DNA of 64,000 nucleotides from Leptospira yanagawae serovar Saopaulo str. Sao Paulo = ATCC 700523. GTDB lineage: Bacteria > Spirochaetota > Leptospiria > Leptospirales > Leptospiraceae. Shown here one piece after another: positions 1 through 7,670 of this stretch. Every line of letters begins with the position of its first letter. Position 1 is the stretch's first letter. Under the pieces are notes generated by a model that was not told the origin of the DNA, made no database searches, and saw only the letters and a program-made list of their open reading frames with translations. The position numbers and the translations under genes are program-made. Location: the NCBI RefSeq assembly GCF_000332475.2, contig NZ_AOGX02000047.1, positions 124,001 to 188,000 of the forward strand, read 5' to 3'.

Positions 1-598
1 TTGTCATTCCAGAATCGATGTTTCGAAAATCTTTGCGGATAATGTTATGAGACAATTCCGCAATTGAGCCAGCAAGTTCGACTCCAGTTGGACCTCCACC
101 TATGATAACATAGTGCATCAAACTTTTTGATTTTTCATAATCACCGATTAGCTCTGCTTGTTCAAAAGATAATAATATTTGTCTTCGAATAGACAAAGCA
201 TCTTTTAAGTTTTTTAATCCTAATGTTTTGTTTTGCCATTGGGTATTCCCAAAGTAACCTGTTTTGGCTCCAGTAGCAAGGATTAAGTAATCATAAGATT
301 CTGTATTATTTTGGAAAACGATTTCCTTTTTCTCAAAATTGATATCTGATACTTCTCCAAATAGTACTTTCACATTTTTATATTTCGTAGTGATCGACCG
401 TGTTGGGATTGCAATGTCTGCCGGTGACAATACTGCTGTGGCAACTTGGTATAAAAGTGGTTGGAATAAATGGTGATTTTTTTTATCTACAACAACTATA
501 TCATAATCACGATGATTCGCTAAGGATTTAATAACTTGTAACCCACCAAAACCGGCACCGATGATAACTACTTTCTTTTTTAGTTTGGACACAATCAT
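1..598 (-). CDS. ndh: Type II NADH dehydrogenase-like FAD oxidoreductase, N-terminal part (runs off the window)
   Basis: The minus strand from an ATG at 598 reads an open frame to the window edge (199 codons). It starts with KKKVVIIGAGFGGLQV, the Rossmann FAD-binding motif GxGxxG. It continues with NHHLFQPLLYQVATAVL and later YVIIGGGPTGVELAG, the second dinucleotide (NADH) motif. Both are characteristic of NDH-2, a single-subunit membrane-associated enzyme that passes electrons from NADH to quinone without pumping protons. The ATG overlaps the TGA of the upstream phosphatase gene by four bases, so the two are probably co-translated. The C-terminus is missing because the window ends. A related NAD(P)/FAD oxidoreductase with another acceptor cannot be excluded. 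Confidence 0.85.
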   Translation of the reverse strand, partial: MIVSKLKKKVVIIGAGFGGLQVIKSLANHRDYDIVVVDKKNHHLFQPLLYQVATAVLSPADIAIPTRSITTKYKNVKVLFGEVSDINFEKKEIVFQNNTESYDYLILATGAKTGYFGNTQWQNKTLGLKNLKDALSIRRQILLSFEQAELIGDYEKSKSLMHYVIIGGGPTGVELAGSIAELSHNIIRKDFRNIDSGMT

Positions 599-1068
599 TC
601 TCCTAAAAATTTAAGAAATCCAATGGAACAATCTTCCACTAAATTTTGAACTGACTCGAAATCTTTTTCTGTTCCATAATAGGGGTCTGGAACTATATCT
701 GATCCAGAATCGGATCTAAATTTTGCAAATTTAAAGACTTTGTTTTTTACGGAATCCTCTTTTATTAGACTGATTACTTCTCTAAAGTTTTGATCATCCA
801 TTACGAGTAAGTAGTCATAATTATCCAAATCACTTTGTCTGAGTTTTCTGGACCTATGGGTAAGTTCTATACCTCTTTTGAGTGCTACTTTTCTTGTTCT
901 GGGGTCAGGGAGTTCTCCATCATGGTATCCAGATGTACCACATGAATCGATTTCAAATTTATATTCTAAATTTCTTTCTATTACTAAATTCCTAAATGCA
1001 CCTTCTGCTGCAGGCGATCTACAGATATTTCCCAAGCAAATAAACAATATTTTGATTTTATTTTCCAT
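595..1068 (-). CDS. Low-molecular-weight protein-tyrosine phosphatase
   Basis: A cytoplasmic 157-residue protein of normal family length. The catalytic P-loop CLGNICRS starts at residue 11 and fits CX5R(S/T), with nucleophile Cys11 and Arg17. The general-acid loop is DPYYG with Asp128. Family members hydrolyse phosphotyrosine, and some act as arsenate reductases, so the substrate is open. The gene lies one base from the metalloprotease gene upstream and overlaps ndh by four bases downstream, suggesting one transcription unit. Nothing in the protein looks degenerate. Confidence 0.9.
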   Translation of the reverse strand: MENKIKILFICLGNICRSPAAEGAFRNLVIERNLEYKFEIDSCGTSGYHDGELPDPRTRKVALKRGIELTHRSRKLRQSDLDNYDYLLVMDDQNFREVISLIKEDSVKNKVFKFAKFRSDSGSDIVPDPYYGTEKDFESVQNLVEDCSIGFLKFLGE

Positions 1069-1743
1069 TTAATTTAAGTAATAAATATATTTTTTCCCTA
1101 TGTCTTTTAACCATTTTTCAACAAGTTTGTAATTTGGAATTTGCGAATTCACGATCTCCCAAAATTTTTTAGAATGATTGTGTTGTAGAGTATGAGCCAT
1201 TTCATGTACGACGATATATTCAATTACAAAATCTGGACAATGAACTAAACTCAGGTTAATTGAAATTTCGTTTTTTGAATTACAACTTCCCCAAAGTGAG
1301 CGCATCGGTTTATAGGATACTTTGTTTACTTTTGTGTTAAGAGTTCTTTCATATTCTTTTATGATTGGATTAACTTTATTTTGGAGTAAAGATTTAAGAA
1401 TCAATTTCGCTTTTTTTTGTCTTATTAAAACTTGGTCAAGAGGTTGGATAAAAAAACCATTTTCTGGATCCCAATAACATCCTTTCTCTATGTTTAAAAT
1501 TGGATACAATTTGCCGAAGATTGGGAATGATTCTCCTTCTGCAAAATTAAGTTTATTTGGAATGTCTTTTGGTATACTTTGGAGTTTTTTTTGTATCCAT
1601 TCAGTTTTTTCGGTTAAAAAACTCTCTATCTGGTGTTTTGGATACCTGGCCGGATGTTTTAAAACGACTCGCCCATTTTGGTAAACAGTTATTGATAAAT
1701 TCCTACCTTTTGTAATCTTCCTTTCGATGTTAATTTGTTTCAT
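1069..1743 (-). CDS. YgjP/SprT-like zinc metallopeptidase (DUF45 family)
   Basis: The protein has the zinc-binding motif HEMAH at about residues 180-184, followed by HNHSKKFW, which supplies the third ligand. Upstream is the conserved stretch MRSLWGSCNSKNEISINLSLVHCP, typical of the YgjP/DUF45 family of cytosolic metalloproteases. An open frame reaches up to 1788, but the ATG at 1743 is preferred. It gives a start MKQINIERKI, reduces overlap with the upstream gene to 14 bases, and leaves a GAG-containing sequence just before it. The physiological substrate of this family is unknown. It lies one base upstream of the tyrosine phosphatase gene. Confidence 0.8.
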   Translation of the reverse strand: MKQINIERKITKGRNLSITVYQNGRVVLKHPARYPKHQIESFLTEKTEWIQKKLQSIPKDIPNKLNFAEGESFPIFGKLYPILNIEKGCYWDPENGFFIQPLDQVLIRQKKAKLILKSLLQNKVNPIIKEYERTLNTKVNKVSYKPMRSLWGSCNSKNEISINLSLVHCPDFVIEYIVVHEMAHTLQHNHSKKFWEIVNSQIPNYKLVEKWLKDIGKKYIYYLN

Positions 1744-2812
1744 TAATCTCTGGTTTATTTTTTGTAGTATCTGGTTCCGTTTCAGCATTATTGTCCCAGT
1801 TTATTTTGTTTAGTACTCCTATTTCAATGGAATAATCTTTTATGTTGATGTGTGATTTAAACCCTGAAACTAAGTTTGAAGATAAGTCTGAGACAGTTAA
1901 CCCACCCTGTGAGGTGAATCGACCTTCTGAGAAAAATCTTCGATGATTCAATCGAAAATAACTAAGCCAGTTTGGATAAAATTTATAACCAATCTCTAGT
2001 TTGGATGACCATCCAAATCCATAGTTGTCCGAGAAAAAATTGATATTTCTTTGAATATGGAAATCTCTGGTTTTGATTCTTCCAATTGATGGCATAAAAT
2101 TTAGATCAAAATAAATATCTCCTTTGGAAAATCGATAACCACCTCCGTAAAATACTTCCCACAAATCATTTGAGAAACTTAAGCCTATTCCAATTGGAGT
2201 ATAAATTACTGGAGTTGAATCTATGAATTGATTCACATCATAAAAAAGATATTTGAAGTATGAATATCGGACACCTGTAGATAGAAAAAATCCGGAGCCA
2301 TCTTTCCAATAATCTGGACTTGCATCTTGGAAATAATATCTACCGTAAATTTCGAATCTATTTTCAACTATTGTGGATTTTCCTTTTCCATCGGCAAAAT
2401 TGCGGCTACCGGAATAAACTGTCGCAGAGTCTCTATAACTCCATTCTCTAGTTGCAATGTTCGTTGTGTTTTCGATAGAAATCGTTCCTAAAAGGAAATC
2501 TTCGTCTCTTGCTTCTCCTGATTTTTGATTCCAACCTGTGGTTTTCAGTTTTCCATTGATTTCCCATTTGTCTTTTATATAGATTCCTTGGATTCCGAAT
2601 AATGTAAAAGTTCTTGGGAATGAGATCCTTGATCCACCTCTGATACCAGATAAGTTAGGGAACTTGTTTCCTGTTTCAAATATATATTCACCTCCAGATT
2701 TTTCAATGGAAGGTCCCCAAATAACTTCAGGAAAAAGGGATTGGTTAAAGAATAGTAAAACGATGAAAAAAAAGGAAATTTTGGAAAATTTGGGCACCAA
2801 CTTAAGTTCCAA
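1730..2812 (-). CDS. Exported, probably outer-membrane beta-barrel protein of unknown function
   Basis: A 360-residue protein with a hydrophobic N-terminal signal sequence (FFFIVLLFFNQSLFPEV, about residues 13-29). The mature part is rich in aromatic residues and alternating patterns (for example WEVFYGGGYRFSKGDIYFDLNFMP) and lacks long hydrophobic helices, as expected for a beta-barrel. The sequence contains no motif I can tie to a family, so porin or surface protein is an inference from composition only. The C-terminus (ETEPDTTKNKPEINETN) is polar and does not end in the usual aromatic residue of barrel proteins, which argues a little against a classical porin. It precedes the metalloprotease gene with a short overlap. 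Confidence 0.6.
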   Translation of the reverse strand: MELKLVPKFSKISFFFIVLLFFNQSLFPEVIWGPSIEKSGGEYIFETGNKFPNLSGIRGGSRISFPRTFTLFGIQGIYIKDKWEINGKLKTTGWNQKSGEARDEDFLLGTISIENTTNIATREWSYRDSATVYSGSRNFADGKGKSTIVENRFEIYGRYYFQDASPDYWKDGSGFFLSTGVRYSYFKYLFYDVNQFIDSTPVIYTPIGIGLSFSNDLWEVFYGGGYRFSKGDIYFDLNFMPSIGRIKTRDFHIQRNINFFSDNYGFGWSSKLEIGYKFYPNWLSYFRLNHRRFFSEGRFTSQGGLTVSDLSSNLVSGFKSHINIKDYSIEIGVLNKINWDNNAETEPDTTKNKPEINETN

Positions 2813-2896
2813 ATTACCTAAATGTTGTAAATTCGTTATTTGGTTAGATTGACTCTTTTCTTAGCTAGGAGAGAGTTCTTTGGTCCAGAAAACATT

Positions 2897-2917
2897 GGGG
2901 TGAAATGATTTCACCCC
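2897..2917. promoter_or_regulatory. Perfect 21-bp palindrome upstream of parA (candidate parS or ParA operator)
   Basis: Ten-base arms GGGGTGAAAT and ATTTCACCCC flank a single G. The site ends 56 bases before the parA start. A near copy sits inside parB at 4455-4475. Two copies bracketing a parAB locus suggest centromere-like ParB sites. The half-sites GTGAAA and TTTCAC also occur in the Bacillus-type parS, but there they are in the opposite order. An operator for the HTH of this ParA is the alternative. Confidence 0.55.
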
Positions 2918-2973
2918 TAGGAGACATAATTAAATTGACATCTGATTTGCAAGTATGAGGGTAAAGAAAGTTT

Positions 2974-3900
2974 ATGAGTAAAACAGATACGGTTTTTGAT
3001 CTGGAAGAGGCTTCAAAATATGTAGGCCTTAGCCCCGTTGACTTTCAGAGAAAAGTTTCTGAACTTAAAATTCCAGGTTGGAAAACAGGGGAATTTAAAA
3101 GGTCAATTTTATCAAAATATTTTGAGGTAAATTCCGAAGAAGGTTATGATAGTAGTGTAATCGCAATTTCCAATCAAAAGGGTGGGGAAGGGAAAACTAC
3201 TATTAGTCTGTATTTGGCTGAAGCTCTTGCGGAAAATCATAAAGTATTATTAATTGATTGGGATCCGCAGGCAAATGCGACTCAGCTTTTTTTAAATGAT
3301 GATATTCCATCTATTATGGATTATCTGGGGTATCGAGGTAAAAAATCAAAAGATATCATGCCTATAATTAAAAACGTCTCAGAGAATTTTGATTTATTAC
3401 CTTCCACATTAGAACTTGCAAATTTAACTACTCCATATGAAAGAGATGACTTTGAATTGTTAAAAGAAGCGATATTGCCTATTCGATCAAGTTATGAATA
3501 TATCATTATCGATTGCCCTCCCTCCTTAGGATTAATCTTAGAAAATGCTTTGATATGCGCCGATTTTATTTTGGTACCTATACAAACTAGGGCCTTTAGT
3601 CTCCAAGGAATAAGGGACCTTCATGAAACGATCATAAAAATTCAAAGGAAGGCTAACCAAAGGTTAAAATTACTTGGTGCAGTTTTAAATCAGTTTGAAG
3701 GACAAAAAGCATTGGCTGGATTGGCCGAAGGAGTGAAAAAATATTTTCCAGTTTTTGAAACTGTGATTCAAAGAAGAGAATCTATTCCACAGGCACAAGC
3801 AAAGATGAGTTTTTTGGCAAAAATTGATCTTACCACTATGAAAAACTTTCGTGAACTAGCCGCAGAAGTTAAGGAAAAAATCAATGTCGAAAAAAACTGA
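2974..3900 (+). CDS. parA: ParA-type partition ATPase with N-terminal helix-turn-helix
   Basis: A 308-residue Walker-type ATPase. The deviant Walker A motif KGGEGKTT lies at residues 69-76, Walker A' is LIDWDPQANAT, and Walker B is YIIIDCPPSLG. Residues 8-50 (FDLEEASKYVGLSPVDFQRKV...GWKTGEFKRSILSKYF) look like an excisionase/MerR-type DNA-binding module. Plasmid-type Ia ParA proteins also carry an N-terminal DNA-binding domain and repress their own operon. ParA ATP-dependent gradients move ParB-DNA complexes during segregation. The start has an upstream AAAG-rich weak ribosome site. The gene overlaps parB by 17 bases. Confidence 0.9.
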   Translation: MSKTDTVFDLEEASKYVGLSPVDFQRKVSELKIPGWKTGEFKRSILSKYFEVNSEEGYDSSVIAISNQKGGEGKTTISLYLAEALAENHKVLLIDWDPQANATQLFLNDDIPSIMDYLGYRGKKSKDIMPIIKNVSENFDLLPSTLELANLTTPYERDDFELLKEAILPIRSSYEYIIIDCPPSLGLILENALICADFILVPIQTRAFSLQGIRDLHETIIKIQRKANQRLKLLGAVLNQFEGQKALAGLAEGVKKYFPVFETVIQRRESIPQAQAKMSFLAKIDLTTMKNFRELAAEVKEKINVEKN

Positions 3901-4594
3901 ATTTCAAGCTTTAGATTTAATCTCAGCTTACTCTGAGAAAAAAAAGAATCCTTCTCATCTAGATTTAAATCAGATATCACCAAATCCAACTCAACCTAGA
4001 TTAATTGGTAGAGAAGATACTTCTGATTTATTACCTTCTATGGAAAGATTGGGACTGATTGAACCAATTTTAGTTAGAAAAGATAAGGGTAAATTTTTAA
4101 TCGTTGCTGGTGAACGCAGGTATCGAGCAGCCCTTAAGTTAGGATGGAAAGAGATTCCAGCAATCATAACTGATGCTAATGAAGATGTCTGTTATGAGAT
4201 GTCATTGGCAGAAAATGAAAAAAGAAAGAACTTAAATCCTTGGGAAGTTGGGAAAGCGATACAATTCCTTAGGAAGGAGAAAAAGAAAACTGCTGATGAA
4301 GTTTCGATATTACTGGGTTATAGTGAAAGATATGTAAAGCAGCTTAGTAGTATTGCCCGTTTAGACCAAAAGTCGGTAATGGAATTAATAATTAGTGGAA
4401 AACCACTGTCGGTAAAAAATTTAGAAGAACTTTTAAAAAGAAAAGAGAATAGGGGGGGTGAAACGATTTCACCTCGGAACAGTTCAATCCAAAATAAGAT
4501 TAGTATCAACGTTGGAAAACTAAGTGGTAAATTAAGAGAGAGTTTCTTAAAGGATTTAGCATCTCTCAAGAAGAAATACGGTATCAGCGAGTAG
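3884..4594 (+). CDS. parB: ParB-type partition protein (CTPase/centromere-binding)
   Basis: A 236-residue protein, shorter than the usual 280-300. The N-terminal ParB/Srx domain contains QPRL and the nucleotide-binding motif GERRYRA at residues 76-82. It is followed by ENEKRKNLNPWE and a helix-turn-helix region (TADEVSILLGYSERYVKQL). The C-terminal dimerisation part is short. The family loads onto parS as CTP-dependent sliding clamps. The start ATG at 3884 is preceded by AAGGAAAAAA and lies within the end of parA, so translation is coupled. A palindrome similar to the one upstream of parA lies within this gene. Confidence 0.92.
   Translation: MSKKTEFQALDLISAYSEKKKNPSHLDLNQISPNPTQPRLIGREDTSDLLPSMERLGLIEPILVRKDKGKFLIVAGERRYRAALKLGWKEIPAIITDANEDVCYEMSLAENEKRKNLNPWEVGKAIQFLRKEKKKTADEVSILLGYSERYVKQLSSIARLDQKSVMELIISGKPLSVKNLEELLKRKENRGGETISPRNSSIQNKISINVGKLSGKLRESFLKDLASLKKKYGISE
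4455..4475. promoter_or_regulatory. Second parS-like palindrome, inside parB
   Basis: The arms are GGGGTGAAAC and ATTTCACCTC around a G, with two mismatches from perfect symmetry. It differs from the site at 2897-2917 at only two of 21 positions although it lies in coding sequence. The shared core is GGTGAAA-N3-TTTCACC. Conservation of a palindrome within the reading frame suggests selection for binding, most likely by ParB. Confidence 0.5.
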
Positions 4595-4601
4595 AGGAAA
4601 A

Positions 4602-5252
4602 ATGAAATCAAGTTTGAAATTAAAGACGATAGATGATATCGAAAAAGAATTAACTATTATTCTTGCATGCGAGAAAAAACAAAAATCAGATATTACATTA
4701 TCACAAGTTTTTGATTTTTTGGCTGAATCAATTGAATTGTCGATTCAAGGAATCAGTTATAATAAGAAGAGGACAACCATCAATAAACTTTTGGGAAAAT
4801 ACAAATTTGCAAAATTGATTTCCACAGGAAATTACACTAAGGCAAACCAAATTCCTGGATTTCCTCCAAAGGATTTAGGAGATGCGGAAGCCGCAGAACT
4901 ACGATTAAAAACTTCATTAACAGCATTCAAATTACATTCAGGCCCATTCGCAGATCATCAAGTATTTGGAGAATTGGACAAAAAACAATGGGAAAGGGTG
5001 CACAGTATTCTTGCGACATATCTTTTTGGCTACATACAACTGTTTGGCGATGAAAAATTAAGATTTTTAAAAGATCGAGAAAACAAAAAAGACAAAAATT
5101 TCGCAGAAAAAAAGCACCACCATCAGCAAGGACAAAAGAAAAAAGAAGATAGGGGCGATTCGAAACCTAGCGGACATAATAGCAGAAAATGGAAAAACAA
5201 AAAGAAATCTCACTATAGAGGAAATAAAAACCAGGGTGGTGGCCCTAAATGA
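4602..5252 (+). CDS. Hypothetical protein with weak DinB/DUF1569-like core and basic low-complexity tail
   Basis: 216 residues starting 7 bases after parB, behind a GAGGAAAA ribosome site. Residues 1-165 are predicted mixed helix. The segment SGPFADHQVFGELDKKQWERVHSILATYLFGYIQLFG resembles the C-terminal part of DUF1569 (DinB-like) proteins, but the usual paired metal-binding histidines are absent. From about residue 160 the chain is almost all K, H, Q, N, R and G (for example KKHHHQQGQKKK). Such a tail may bind nucleic acid or be disordered. Tight linkage to parB hints at a chromosome-related role, but this is only positional. The family assignment is weak. Confidence 0.5.
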   Translation: MKSSLKLKTIDDIEKELTIILACEKKQKSDITLSQVFDFLAESIELSIQGISYNKKRTTINKLLGKYKFAKLISTGNYTKANQIPGFPPKDLGDAEAAELRLKTSLTAFKLHSGPFADHQVFGELDKKQWERVHSILATYLFGYIQLFGDEKLRFLKDRENKKDKNFAEKKHHHQQGQKKKEDRGDSKPSGHNSRKWKNKKKSHYRGNKNQGGGPK

Positions 5253-5851
5253 AAATTTCGATTATCGCCGGTAGCCATAGAAAAAATTCACAATCACTTA
5301 AAGTTGCTAAATTTTTATCAAATAATTTAGAATCACAAGGTATAGAAATTCGACTCATTGATTTGGGAACTCATCCTTTACCTGTTTGGGACCCATCCAT
5401 GTGGGAAAAGGATTCAGAATTAAAGAAGTTTTGGTTGGGCTATAGCAAAGGATTGGCTGAGTCTGATGCCTATATTTTCATTTCACCAGAATACGCAGGA
5501 ATGGCAAGTCCTGCTTTAAAGAATTTCTTTTTGTATTTATCTGGTGGAGATATTTCTCACAAACCTGGTTTGATCATTACAGTTTCAAGTGGAATGGGAG
5601 GCAGTTACCCAAATGCAGAACTTCGAATGTCGAGTTACAAAAACACAAGGATTGTTTATATCCCTGACCATGTGATTGTGAGACATGTAGAATCTGTTTT
5701 AAATGGAGAAACATCCGTTTCAAAAGATGATGAATACATCCGCGGTCGTTTGAACTATGTATTAAAAGTACTCATTGAGTATGGTAAGGCGTTTGTTTCC
5801 ATCAGGAATAGTGGCGTGATTGATATAAAATCATACCCCTTTGGACTATAA
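5249..5851 (+). CDS. NAD(P)H-dependent FMN reductase (flavodoxin-like fold)
   Basis: A 200-residue protein opening with IIAGSHRKNSQSLKVAKFL, the phosphate-binding GSxRxxS loop of the SsuE/azoreductase-like family. In the middle is ISPEYAGMASPALKNFFLYLS, the conserved PEYxxxxxxxLKN motif that contacts the flavin. Members reduce FMN, quinones or azo and nitro compounds with NAD(P)H, and the physiological acceptor cannot be read here. The ATG overlaps the previous stop codon by four bases, indicating translational coupling. The last 50 bases overlap the converging acyltransferase gene. Confidence 0.85.
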   Translation: MKISIIAGSHRKNSQSLKVAKFLSNNLESQGIEIRLIDLGTHPLPVWDPSMWEKDSELKKFWLGYSKGLAESDAYIFISPEYAGMASPALKNFFLYLSGGDISHKPGLIITVSSGMGGSYPNAELRMSSYKNTRIVYIPDHVIVRHVESVLNGETSVSKDDEYIRGRLNYVLKVLIEYGKAFVSIRNSGVIDIKSYPFGL

Positions 5852-6896
5852 AGGATGCAAGTATTGGAATACCTACATTTAATATAAGTGTAATCAAATA
5901 ACCAGTTATTGGTCCTCCGAATGTATATGCATCAAAACTATGCATAAAATGAATGATAAACGGGTGTAACAAAAATATGTATAAACTTTGTTTGCCTATG
6001 TAACTGATTGCATTTTTGAATTTCGCGCTGAAGCAAAATAAGTGATTCCAAACAAAAATCATCATAAAGATAGGGTAGAAGAGATGATGGTTTTTAAAAT
6101 CGGTTTGAAATGAAAAACTAAAAATGAATACAATTGTGCAAATTAAAAGTAAAAAAATGTTTAGAATGTAATTTCTCTCTGGTTTGGTACTAGATGTAGA
6201 GGGTTTGGATGTACCGATTGACAAACCTAAGACAAAGAAAAATAGGTAATTCAAAATTGAAATTGCATGATAATCTTTTGGTAAATAAGGATCAAAAATT
6301 CCTAAGTTTGAGACTAAATTAATAAAAAATGAAATGATTAAAATTCGATATCTCCAAGATTCGTGTGAGAAAATTGAGTTCATGATATAAAAAAGTAAGT
6401 AAAATTGTATGAGAAGAGGAACAAAGTAAAAAGGAGTGAATACTTTTCCGAATAATAAAAAATAAAGGAATTCATAAACACTATGATCGTTGTATTTGAT
6501 AAAGTAACCAAAAACAGAGAAAAAGAAATATGGCAAAATCAAATGTTTAAATTTCGATGTCCAGTATCCACTTTTCTTCTTTAAAAATACGGCAGATGTC
6601 AAAATGAAAAGAGGCACCGAAAACCTAGATAAGTTAGATAAAAATAGGGTACTTTTGATCACCAGGTAGTCATTTGGATGGAAAAATTGGAAATAGGAAT
6701 GTATATGAATCATTACAATTCCGATCATTGCAAATCCTCTTAATATATCGAATCGAATCTCTCGTTTTTCCTTAGAATCACTTGGAGCTGGAAATTCGAT
6801 AGGGATTTTAAAGAAATAAAGTGTAAATGATATAAGCCCAGCTAGTGAGATCCCCAGTAATTCCCATTCCATAATGCATTTGCCCTTTTTGAACAT
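5802..6896 (-). CDS. Acyltransferase family 3 integral membrane protein
   Basis: A 364-residue protein with about ten hydrophobic segments. The family signature RFDILRGFAMIGIVMIHIHSYF follows the first helix. Members O-acetylate or acylate cell-surface sugars and lipids at the inner membrane. The cognate polymer is not indicated by neighbours. Two starts are possible: the ATG at 6896, or the ATG at 6872, which gives MEWELLGIS and has AAGGG about ten bases upstream. The 3' end overlaps the FMN reductase gene by 50 bases tail to tail. Confidence 0.8.
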   Translation of the reverse strand: MFKKGKCIMEWELLGISLAGLISFTLYFFKIPIEFPAPSDSKEKREIRFDILRGFAMIGIVMIHIHSYFQFFHPNDYLVIKSTLFLSNLSRFSVPLFILTSAVFLKKKSGYWTSKFKHLILPYFFFSVFGYFIKYNDHSVYEFLYFLLFGKVFTPFYFVPLLIQFYLLFYIMNSIFSHESWRYRILIISFFINLVSNLGIFDPYLPKDYHAISILNYLFFFVLGLSIGTSKPSTSSTKPERNYILNIFLLLICTIVFIFSFSFQTDFKNHHLFYPIFMMIFVWNHLFCFSAKFKNAISYIGKQSLYIFLLHPFIIHFMHSFDAYTFGGPITGYLITLILNVGIPILASFIVQRGMILYQSRHYS

Positions 6897-6982
6897 TTTC
6901 TTTTTATATTTCTCTAAGGAAAGGAAAATGAATTCAGATTTTAGTCAAAAAGACCAAAAATAGATATAGGAGTCACCATTTT

Positions 6983-7414
6983 ATGAGCAAACTCAACATT
7001 CCACCGAACCAGAGGATCTTCAAAGAAGGGGAGTTGAATAATGCCATGTACATCATTTTGCAAGGGAATGTGGAAATATATTTCACAGTGAATAATAGTC
7101 AAACGAGACTCGCTTTGATGAAACCTGGTGACTTTTTTGGAGAGATGGCTTTGTTCAGTTCGAACCCTAGAAGTGCTACTGCGAGGACAATTACAAACTG
7201 CGAACTAGCAGTCATCGAAAGCAAACAACAACTAGAGAATTTTTTAGTTAAAAATCCAAAATTCGCTGCGAAAATGGTTTCGATTATGGCGGATCGTCTT
7301 GCTAAAACAAATGAATTGTTAATCAGTAGTATGGAAAAAGCGGTGGCAAAAAAGATTGAGTTTAGTACGGATTTAGGCGGTGATTTAAAATCGGATGTTG
7401 GAGCGACTGGTTGA
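6983..7414 (+). CDS. Stand-alone cyclic-nucleotide-binding domain protein
   Basis: 143 residues comprising one cNMP-binding beta-roll. The phosphate-binding cassette is FFGEMALFSSNPRSATARTI, with the Glu and the Arg-Ser pair expected for cAMP or cGMP contact. No C-terminal helix-turn-helix follows, so unlike CRP it is not a DNA-binding regulator by itself. The tail after residue 115 is short and helical. It may be a sensor that acts through a partner protein. AGGAG lies upstream of the ATG. It ends two bases from the converging 83-residue gene. Confidence 0.85.
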   Translation: MSKLNIPPNQRIFKEGELNNAMYIILQGNVEIYFTVNNSQTRLALMKPGDFFGEMALFSSNPRSATARTITNCELAVIESKQQLENFLVKNPKFAAKMVSIMADRLAKTNELLISSMEKAVAKKIEFSTDLGGDLKSDVGATG

Positions 7415-7416
7415 TA

Positions 7417-7668
7417 TTATCCGTAGATAGAAGGTAGATTTTTTTTGATTAATGTAATCTCTAAAATAGGAGCATAACTTAATAGATTTTTTAAGTTTAC
7501 CTGATGTCCTTCTGCCATCACAAATTCTTTTAATATTTCTAATGTTTCTTCAGGTGGCAAATTGGATATATAAGGGTATTCTGGATGTCCTACTAAATTA
7601 AATTCCTCGGCCAAGTTTGGGTCTTCCAATTCTTTTTCATCTAAACTGAGTAGTTGTTTCCATTCCAT
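7417..7668 (-). CDS. Hypothetical 83-residue protein
   Basis: A small acidic protein, MEWKQLLSLDEKELEDPNLAEEFNLVGHPEYPYIS at its start, with no signal peptide or membrane segment. I do not recognise it. Its start codon lies two bases after the end of the HATPase-HDOD gene in the same direction, so it is probably co-expressed and may be a partner of that signalling protein. No motif allows a function to be named. Confidence 0.55.
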   Translation of the reverse strand: MEWKQLLSLDEKELEDPNLAEEFNLVGHPEYPYISNLPPEETLEILKEFVMAEGHQVNLKNLLSYAPILEITLIKKNLPSIYG

Positions 7669-7670
7669 AT

